NCBI GenBank assembly: GCA_023254445.1
Contig: JALRLN010000038.1
Span: 1 to 12,046, forward strand
Direction: 5' to 3'
Length of the DNA: 12,046 bases
Source: Candidatus Poseidoniaceae archaeon
GTDB lineage: Archaea; Thermoplasmatota; Poseidoniia; Poseidoniales; Poseidoniaceae
Shown here: piece after piece, positions 7,213-12,046 of the stretch
Numbering within the stretch: the stretch's first letter is position 1
Layout: each line of letters opens with the position of its first letter
Notes under the pieces: model-generated
What the model saw: only the letters and a program-made list of their open reading frames with translations
Told to the model about the DNA's origin: nothing
The model's database searches: none
Translations under genes and position numbers: made by a program

Positions 7213-8385
7213 ATGAGCGTCAAATTCGGACCCGCTGGCGTGCCCCTGTCCTGCAAGGGACGAACCATCGTCGAAGGGATGGACGACATCATCGCCCTTG
7301 GTCTTGAGACCATGGAGGTTCAGACCGTTCGCATGATTCAACCCCAGCACTTTGACCAGTACTGGCAGGCCGGTGTGCTGGCCAACAAAACAGGCTTCGA
7401 GATGAACATCCACGGGCCGTATTATTCCGAATTGCTTGGGAACCGCGTCGAACTGGGCCGCTCCCTCGCGAAGATCGAGGCGACGCTCCAAGCCGCCCGA
7501 ACCATCAACGCGCGGCACATCACGTTGCACACCGGCCACTACGGTGCGAGCGGCCGTGGCCGTGAAGCCAACGAGCACGTGGCGAACATTTTCGCAGGCG
7601 TGGTGGAGCGCCTCGAAACCATTTGGCACGACGACGATGACGAATTCCCTGTTTTCCCGTGGATAAAAAACGGGACCCCTTCGAAGATCGGTGTCGAGAC
7701 CTCGGGCCGACAGGACCTGTGGGGCAGCCTCGACGAGGTGCTTGAGGTTGTGAATCACGTCGAAGGGACCGTTCCGGTGCTGAACATCGCGCACATCCAC
7801 GCACGAGGGCATGGAAGCATGCGCACCTCAGAAGACTACGGAGAACTCTTCGACCAGGTTCGGGAAACCATCGGCACGAAGGAATTCTACTGCCACTTTT
7901 CTGGTGTCGACCATCGCAGCGGCAACGCGCAGTTCTACACCCAGATCAAGAAATCCGACTTGAACTTCGAACCGTTGGCCGAATTCATCGTTGAGGATGG
8001 AGGTTGGCTCGACATCACCCTGATTTCGGACTCCCCCTTGCTCGAACACGACGCGATGTACATGCTGCAAAGCATTGAGAAGTCGCGCCACAAGCAAATC
8101 GAGCGCAAGGCCCGCGAAGACCGACGCCGGGCCCTTGCCGCGCAGACGGGTGCCAGCGTGGAAGATCTCGCTGCCCGCGAGGCGGAGCAGGCTGCCCTTC
8201 GAGCCGGTGGCGACGTCCCCTCCGTCCAGGAGGACATCACACCTGCACCGCAGGAATCCAAATCCGAGACTGAAAAGGCCATTGAAAGCACCGAGGAGGC
8301 GTCAACCGAGCCCTCCAAGAAAGCGAAGGACGCTTCCAGCGACGACGTGTTCGATTTCGACGAGGACGACGACGACCTGTTCTGA
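7213..8385 (+). CDS. endonuclease IV-like xylose-isomerase-type TIM-barrel protein with acidic C-terminal tail
   Basis: A 390-residue protein; the alternative ATG at 7207 adds two residues. Residues 1-285 match the archaeal endonuclease IV-related family: FGPAGVPLSCKGRT (5-18), GLETMEVQ, NIHGPYYSELL (66-75), HTGHYG (106-111), GVETSGR (160-166), NIAHIHARGHG (191-201), CHFSGVDHR (227-235) and SDSPLLEHDA (272-281). Endonuclease IV cuts DNA 5' of abasic sites with three zinc ions. His68, His109, Glu162, His194 and His228 are candidate ligands, while some others look changed (N191 for Asp, D273 for Glu). A DDDDEF insert lies at 140-145. Residues 286-390 form a charged, probably disordered extension (Ala/Glu-rich, then Ser/Thr/Glu/Lys), ending DFDEDDDDLF. 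That is like the protein-binding tip of single-stranded-DNA-binding proteins. The likely role is DNA base-excision repair, but catalytic activity is uncertain. The frame is open upstream of the chosen start. Confidence 0.82.
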   Translation: MSVKFGPAGVPLSCKGRTIVEGMDDIIALGLETMEVQTVRMIQPQHFDQYWQAGVLANKTGFEMNIHGPYYSELLGNRVELGRSLAKIEATLQAARTINARHITLHTGHYGASGRGREANEHVANIFAGVVERLETIWHDDDDEFPVFPWIKNGTPSKIGVETSGRQDLWGSLDEVLEVVNHVEGTVPVLNIAHIHARGHGSMRTSEDYGELFDQVRETIGTKEFYCHFSGVDHRSGNAQFYTQIKKSDLNFEPLAEFIVEDGGWLDITLISDSPLLEHDAMYMLQSIEKSRHKQIERKAREDRRRALAAQTGASVEDLAAREAEQAALRAGGDVPSVQEDITPAPQESKSETEKAIESTEEASTEPSKKAKDASSDDVFDFDEDDDDLF

Positions 8386-8440
8386 CCTTCGCCTTCTGCG
8401 TAAGCAATCGGCGTCTGGCCTCCGCCTCTCGGGAATCCGC

Positions 8441-8465
8441 TTAAGGTGAGGACGGGCGCCGTCCT
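8441..8465 (+). promoter_or_regulatory. candidate gpsA promoter with overlapping palindrome
   Basis: In the 90-bp spacer before gpsA, TTAAGG (8441-8446) is a TATA-like element about 32 bases before the gpsA ATG. That would give a transcript with almost no leader. Immediately downstream, AGGACGG and CCGTCCT (8449-8465) form a perfect 7-bp inverted repeat around a GCG loop. It could be an operator or an mRNA hairpin. No T-run follows, so it does not look like an intrinsic terminator. All of this is inference from pattern. Confidence 0.3.
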
Positions 8466-8475
8466 GCTGGTCACG

Positions 8476-9471
8476 ATGGCACATATCGGCGTACTCGGCC
8501 TTGGAAACTGGGGCACGGCCATCGCGCGGTTGTGGCTTGCAGACGGCCACGTCGTCAGCGGGTGGACCATCGAAGACGAGGTGTACGCTTCGATCATGAC
8601 CACGGACGTCAACGAGCGCTACCTCCCCGGCCGAAGCCTGAAGGGCATGGATGTGACGATGCGCCTCGACGAGGCCGTGAACGATGTTGAGATCATCGTG
8701 TTGGCCATCCCATCAGCGCACATCCTCGGCGTGGTCGAGGACATGCTCCCCTTCCTTCGCCCGGGTCAGGTGCTGGTTGACCTTGCCAAGGGGCTGGCTC
8801 CAGGGAAGCGGCTCATTTCCCACGCCATCGGTGAATTGCTTCACGGGGCAGGCCTGAGCAATCCTTTGGCCGTCGTTACAGGTCCGACCATTGCCCCTGA
8901 GGCAGCCGATGGCGTTCTGACCACGGCGCTCGTGGCCAGCGAGGACATGTCGATTGCTCAACGACTGGCAGCAACGCTCAGCACGCCGACCTTTGTGCTT
9001 CATGCGGCCAGCGATCCGGTCGGCGCAGAGTTGTGGGGGGCGTACAAGAACGTCGTCGCCCTTGCGTGCGGCCTTGTGGACGGGCTCAAGCAGACAGGGA
9101 CGATGGGCGGTGACAACCTCAAGGCTGCCATTTTTGCCGCAGGCTTCCGCGAAGGCTGCTTGGTGCTGCCCGCCCTCGGTGCCTCGGCTGAAGTCGCATT
9201 CGGGCCTGCAGGTCTCGGCGACCTTTACGTCACGGCGACGTCGCCGTTCGGCCGGAACCGGACCATGGGCGAAAAACTCGGTACTGGACGTTCCCTTGAG
9301 GAGGCGTTGGAAGAAATGACGATGGTGGCTGAGGGCGTACGGGCAGCACGGATGTTCAAGCGACGCGAGGAAGACATGGGCCTCGACCTGCCGTTCGTCT
9401 CTGCCGTGACCGAACTGCTGGATGGGATCATCGATGCGGAGGAATGCTGCCGTCGCATCGTGAGCCTCTGA
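8476..9471 (+). CDS. gpsA: glycerol-3-phosphate dehydrogenase, bacterial GpsA type
   Basis: A 331-residue protein, close to E. coli GpsA in length. It reduces dihydroxyacetone phosphate to sn-glycerol 3-phosphate with NAD(P)H. Motifs: dinucleotide-binding GLGNWGTA (8-15), N-x-RYLPG (46-52), AIPS (77-80), AKG with Lys105, VTGPTIAPEA (134-143), GAYKNVVALACGLVDGL (188-204) with catalytic Lys191, GPAGLGDLYVTATS (243-256) and GRNR (259-262). The C-terminal substrate domain is complete. I used ATG at 8476, which places the Rossmann motif at the usual distance; a GTG at 8446 is less likely. Archaeal lipids normally use G1P made by an unrelated enzyme, so a bacterial G3P enzyme in this setting is notable. 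It could serve phospholipid synthesis or glycerol metabolism. The neighbouring genes do not decide between these. Confidence 0.95.
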   Translation: MAHIGVLGLGNWGTAIARLWLADGHVVSGWTIEDEVYASIMTTDVNERYLPGRSLKGMDVTMRLDEAVNDVEIIVLAIPSAHILGVVEDMLPFLRPGQVLVDLAKGLAPGKRLISHAIGELLHGAGLSNPLAVVTGPTIAPEAADGVLTTALVASEDMSIAQRLAATLSTPTFVLHAASDPVGAELWGAYKNVVALACGLVDGLKQTGTMGGDNLKAAIFAAGFREGCLVLPALGASAEVAFGPAGLGDLYVTATSPFGRNRTMGEKLGTGRSLEEALEEMTMVAEGVRAARMFKRREEDMGLDLPFVSAVTELLDGIIDAEECCRRIVSL

Positions 9472-9512
9472 GCCTGCGAATTCGTTTTGTGCCCGCGGGG
9501 CTTCCGCTCGGT

Positions 9513-9743
9513 ATGGCGGACCTGACGGACCTTGAAGCGCGCCTCCATGCTTGGCTTGTTGCCAGCGATTTTGAATCCGTTCCGTGGAGCACGGCCAAGG
9601 CTGCCAAGGCCTTCACGTCCAAGGACGCGCCCGTCAGTGAGGACGACGTTCGTCAAGCGCTCGCAGCCCTCACGCGCAAAGTGCCTCAGAAAATTCAGAT
9701 CCGATACAGCGACGGCCACATGCACGTGGCTGCAGAAGAATGA
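9513..9743 (+). CDS. small protein, possible winged-helix fold
   Basis: A 76-residue protein of unknown function. It has an amphipathic first helix (LTDLEARLHAWLV), then VPWSTAKAAKAFTSKDAPVS, a second helix (EDDVRQALAALTRK), and a C-terminal part readable as a beta hairpin (IQIRYSDGHMHVA). The helix-helix-wing order resembles a minimal winged-helix DNA-binding domain, but there is no signature motif. The start is an ATG 41 bases after the gpsA stop; GTG at 9489 is an alternative. Codon pattern and composition match neighbouring genes, which supports it being real. Its stop is one base from the stop of the convergent iron permease gene. It may be co-transcribed with gpsA. I do not recognise a named family. 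Confidence 0.6.
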   Translation: MADLTDLEARLHAWLVASDFESVPWSTAKAAKAFTSKDAPVSEDDVRQALAALTRKVPQKIQIRYSDGHMHVAAEE

Positions 9744-9744
9744 A

Positions 9745-10611
9745 TCAGGCCGTTGGCGCGTCTTCTTCGCCCGGTGAATGGGCCTCGTCTTCTCGAAGGT
9801 ACAGCCAGCCAAGGGTGCTGGCGTAGGCAAACCACGTGAGGACCTCGAGCAAGGTCGGGTTTCCGTTCCAGCCGAAGGCCGCCGCAAACAGCCCTCCAAT
9901 CGCACCCTTTTCGTGCAGAAGCGGCGCTGTGCCGGTGCCGTCCCAGTCAGGGTTCACGCTCCAAACTTCATCCACAAACACGGGGATCAGCCCTGCGTCC
10001 TCTTCCTGCAGTTCGTGAACACCGTGTGCAGCAAGCCCCGCACCGACGAAAATCAACAGCACGGTGGTCACGCTGAAGAGGCGCTTGATGTCAACGCGCA
10101 CACCGCGCTCCAAAATGAGCCAACCGATGGTGACCGCAGCGGCGATCCCCACCAACAGGCCGACCAAGGCCCACGCGGTCTCCGTGCCGGCGGACATGAA
10201 CACCACCGTTTCGGAGCCTTCACGCCAGACCGAAAAGAGGGCGATGAGCATGGCGCCACGCCCGGGATCGGCTCCAGACGCCAGCATTTCTTCGATACGG
10301 TGCTCAATTTCTTGCTTGGTCCAGTGACGGATGAGGTGAAGCACAACAACGCCAATGACCACCGCGGAGAGCACCATCAGCACCCCCTCAAACCAGGCTT
10401 CGTTTTGCTCGAATCCTCCAATGATGGTCTCGAACAAGAGGGCGGTCAGGAGGCTTAGGACGAGCCCGAACGCGACCCCTTTCCAGACTCCGCGCATCAG
10501 TTCAGGCCGTTCGAGCCGTCGCGCGATGAGCAGGAAAATCACGACCAGAAGGGTGGCTTCGAGCGCCTCCCGGAACCCAATCAGGCCACCTGCCCAAAGG
10601 TCGGCGAACAT
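9745..10611 (-). CDS. FTR1/EfeU-family iron permease
   Basis: A 288-residue integral membrane protein with about seven hydrophobic segments, the first at roughly 18-32. The iron-binding REXXE motifs are visible: REALE at 14-18 in helix 1 (usual form REGLE) and REGSE at 130-134 after GAMLIALFSVW. These Glu residues bind iron in yeast Ftr1p and E. coli EfeU, which move ferric iron (produced by ferrous oxidation) across the membrane. An extracytoplasmic or loop region with acidic residues (HELQEEDAGLIPVFVDEV) lies before the last hydrophobic stretch. The tail is hydrophilic (EDEAHSPGEEDAPTA). The frame allows TTG at 10623; I chose ATG at 10611. No EfeO, EfeB or multicopper oxidase partner is within the window. 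It follows the membrane protein gene by 41 bp. Iron is inferred from the family; lead or other metals are possible for some members. Confidence 0.9.
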   Translation of the reverse strand: MFADLWAGGLIGFREALEATLLVVIFLLIARRLERPELMRGVWKGVAFGLVLSLLTALLFETIIGGFEQNEAWFEGVLMVLSAVVIGVVVLHLIRHWTKQEIEHRIEEMLASGADPGRGAMLIALFSVWREGSETVVFMSAGTETAWALVGLLVGIAAAVTIGWLILERGVRVDIKRLFSVTTVLLIFVGAGLAAHGVHELQEEDAGLIPVFVDEVWSVNPDWDGTGTAPLLHEKGAIGGLFAAAFGWNGNPTLLEVLTWFAYASTLGWLYLREDEAHSPGEEDAPTA

Positions 10612-10642
10612 GACCCTACGCAAGGCCCGATGGTTATGAGGT

Positions 10643-10665
10643 TTCGTATGCCCTAAACCTTAGCA
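10643..10665 (-). promoter_or_regulatory. small inverted repeat upstream of the iron permease
   Basis: On the minus strand CTAA-GGT-TTAG, followed by GGGCATACG, overlaps the stop codon of the upstream gene, about 40 bases before the permease ATG. The half-sites recall the TTAGG-type elements bound by iron regulators of the DtxR/IdeR family, but the match is short and partial. The spacer is only 41 bp, so this is also the only place for a separate permease promoter. Weak evidence. Confidence 0.2.
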
Positions 10666-11531
10666 TTGCGAGCCGACCACCACGTTTCAACAAGACCTTC
10701 AGCAAAGGGGTCGGAGACCGCGTCAGGATGACCTGCAGGTCGAACGACGGTGAGCAATTCCAGCACCCCTGTGCTGGCGGGAACGGCCACAACCACCACC
10801 TCAGCGACAGGGCGTGCACCAAAACCACCCAGTTCCGAATTCACAGCCCATCGCCTCGCTGCCAATTCTGTCCTGTCTCCGTCAAGCCGAAAGGTGTGCG
10901 AACCTCCGGAATCGACCTCGTGGAGGGCGATCAGACCCTCATCAAGACGCGGCCCTCCGGCCTCGTCGAGCAACAGCACCGTCCGCTCAAGTTCCCGTTC
11001 GGCCTGACCAGAGAGGTCGGCAATCAGGAGCGCCCCACCCGCCATTCCAGAGGCACCTCCCTGCCACGGCACGTGCATGGTTCGGATGGCGACGATGGCC
11101 ACATCCAGCGCCTCGTCACCGGTGACCACCACGTGCACCTCCTCCGAGGACCGAGGCCATCCCCCTGGGTTGTCGATTCCAAGCGGGCTACCAAAGCCTT
11201 CGACGTGGGTCGGACCAACGACAGGAAGAAGCCCCCCGAGCACCATCGAAGCAACCACAAACGCGACGAAGGCAAGTCGCCCTCGCCACGCCCACGACCA
11301 ATCTTGCCGGCCTGCAGGACTGACGACGGACAGGGCAGCCAGTGCTCCACCAGCAACGAGCAACCCACCCGGAACGAGCCACCATGCGACAATCAGCACA
11401 CCCAACACGACCATCAGCCGCATGCCGTCATCGATCGAAGGCGCATCGCCGTTCGACCTAAAGGAACGGGAGCGAACCACGGCAAGGACGCCGATGGCCA
11501 CGGCCAGGAGGGACGGGACGACGTAGGACAT
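10653..11531 (-). CDS. membrane-anchored protein of unknown function
   Basis: A 292-residue protein with an ATG start and GGTGA three bases upstream. The N-terminal part has hydrophobic segments at about 3-19 (VVPSLLAVAIGVLAVV), 38-55, 57-71 and 86-106, so three or four membrane helices are likely. The remaining 180 residues are soluble and acidic, with an alternating hydrophobic pattern suggesting an alpha/beta domain. Strand-like segments include VHVVVTG, VAIVAIRTM, VVVVAVPAS and LELLTVV. No cysteine is seen, and there is no catalytic motif I recognise. The soluble part probably lies on one side of the membrane as a single domain. It is 41 bp upstream of the iron permease on the same strand and diverges from an ABC ATPase gene, so a transport-associated role is possible, but this is inference only. 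Confidence 0.7.
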   Translation of the reverse strand: MSYVVPSLLAVAIGVLAVVRSRSFRSNGDAPSIDDGMRLMVVLGVLIVAWWLVPGGLLVAGGALAALSVVSPAGRQDWSWAWRGRLAFVAFVVASMVLGGLLPVVGPTHVEGFGSPLGIDNPGGWPRSSEEVHVVVTGDEALDVAIVAIRTMHVPWQGGASGMAGGALLIADLSGQAERELERTVLLLDEAGGPRLDEGLIALHEVDSGGSHTFRLDGDRTELAARRWAVNSELGGFGARPVAEVVVVAVPASTGVLELLTVVRPAGHPDAVSDPFAEGLVETWWSARNAKV

Positions 11532-11600
11532 GCTTCACCAGCGGCGCTCACCTGCATACGTTGAAACCTGCGGCGTTCAAGGTCAAGACGAGGCGTGAAC
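11532..11600. promoter_or_regulatory. divergent spacer between the membrane protein and ABC ATPase genes
   Basis: A 69-bp spacer. TTGAA (11561-11565) and TTCAA (11576-11580) form a 5-bp inverted repeat spaced by ten bases, one helical turn apart centre to centre, which is the geometry of a dimer operator. GAGG at 11590-11593 is the likely ribosome binding site for the plus-strand gene. Five-base half-sites can occur by chance. Confidence 0.3.
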
Positions 11601-12046
11601 GTGGACCTGCTGTTGCGGCTCGAAGGCGTGACGCACCGCCATCTGGTCCCTGACCCTAAGCATCGACTTCGCCGACGAGCGGGGCCGGGCATCCATGAGG
11701 TTGGCCTCGACCTGCTTCGCGGTGAAATCCTTGGGCTTGTTGGACGAAACGGTTCCGGAAAGACGACCCTCCTTCGCACGCTCGCCGGCGTTCTGGAAGT
11801 TCAAGACGGTGCTGTTCTGGACGTTGACGGCGCGGCCATGGACGCACCTCAGCGGCGACAACGCGTGGGTCACATGCCTGAACAAGTTCGATGGCAGGGG
11901 CGAGCGACACCACGGTCGACGCTCATGGAACTCGCGGTGATGGACGGCGGGCGATTGGACCTCATCGATGGCGTCATGCGCCTTGTTGGGATTCACGAAC
12001 GCTCCAACGACATGCTCGACAGCCTGAGTCAGGGCATGAGGCAACG
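11601..12046 (+). CDS. ABC transporter ATP-binding protein, ABC-2 export-like, 3' end missing
   Basis: 148 codons are visible before the window edge. Features: Walker A GRNGSGKTT at 48-56; a Q-loop region VGHMPEQ, with the MPE form common in ABC-2/CcmA-type exporters; and the signature LSQGMRQ at 142-148. Walker B and the H-loop lie beyond the edge. The ATPase powers a membrane permease that should be encoded just downstream. I chose GTG at 11601, seven bases after GAGG (11590-11593); a GTG at 11595 would be too close to that site. The segment before Walker A holds an unusual Arg/His/Pro-rich stretch (HRHLVPDPKHRLRRRAGPG, about 14-32). It lies where family members have the first beta strands and A-loop, so it may be an insertion. 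The substrate is unknown. Confidence 0.9.
   Translation, partial: MDLLLRLEGVTHRHLVPDPKHRLRRRAGPGIHEVGLDLLRGEILGLVGRNGSGKTTLLRTLAGVLEVQDGAVLDVDGAAMDAPQRRQRVGHMPEQVRWQGRATPRSTLMELAVMDGGRLDLIDGVMRLVGIHERSNDMLDSLSQGMRQ

Noticed and set aside
7655..7675. TCCCGT / ACGGGA inverted repeat around an A-rich loop, resembling a hairpin.
   Set aside because: It lies inside the conserved coding region of the endonuclease IV-like gene, and the A-run is in the loop, so it is not a terminator.
9225..9905. A 226-codon minus-strand frame across the gpsA end, the small gene and the permease end.
   Set aside because: It spans three supported genes in the wrong frame, and its composition is Arg/Ser-rich with no motif.
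1..12046. Search by eye for CRISPR repeats, tRNA or rRNA genes, transposases, integrase sites and toxin-antitoxin pairs.
   Set aside because: Nothing with a repeat-spacer pattern, cloverleaf or mobile-element signature was found; spacers are too short to hold such elements.

Overview
The window is GC-rich, gene-dense DNA with almost no spacer. It looks like a chromosome fragment from an uncultivated archaeon of the Marine Group II / Poseidoniales kind, although lineage cannot be proven without a search. The archaeal signals are a RibL-type FAD synthetase, an archaeal-style short lumazine synthase and an archaeal-style endonuclease IV relative. They sit beside bacterial-type genes: trimeric riboflavin synthase, GpsA, and a PDH/BCKDH-type E1 alpha. 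This mixture is what has been reported for Marine Group II.

Positions 1-7089 are one long minus-strand run of eight genes. In transcription order they are ribB, ribL, ribE, ribH, trxB, a MoeB/ThiF-rhodanese fusion, a receiver-domain protein, and the E1 alpha subunit of a 2-oxoacid dehydrogenase, which runs off the left edge. The first four make the four-carbon precursor, lumazine, riboflavin and FAD. They are coupled by TGATG stop/start overlaps or a 19-bp gap, and three have clear GGTGA or GAGGTG ribosome binding sites. The next gene, trxB, encodes an FAD enzyme, so cofactor supply and cofactor use are adjacent. The E1-like/rhodanese protein probably activates ubiquitin-like sulfur carriers.

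Positions 7090-7212 are a divergent promoter region. To its right, on the plus strand, lie an endonuclease IV-like TIM-barrel protein with an SSB-like acidic tail, gpsA, and a 76-residue possible winged-helix protein. That protein ends 1 bp from the convergent stop of an FTR1-family iron permease. The permease is preceded on the minus strand by a 292-residue membrane protein of unknown function. A second divergent spacer (11532-11600) leads to an ABC transporter ATPase cut off by the right edge.

I see no mobile elements, CRISPR arrays, tRNA or rRNA genes. The most unusual points are a receiver domain with Glu at the phosphoacceptor position, an E1-like enzyme without its zinc cysteines, the acidic DDDDLF-type tail on the nuclease-like protein, and the mixed bacterial/archaeal riboflavin operon. 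I do not see a wholly new defence or mobile system.
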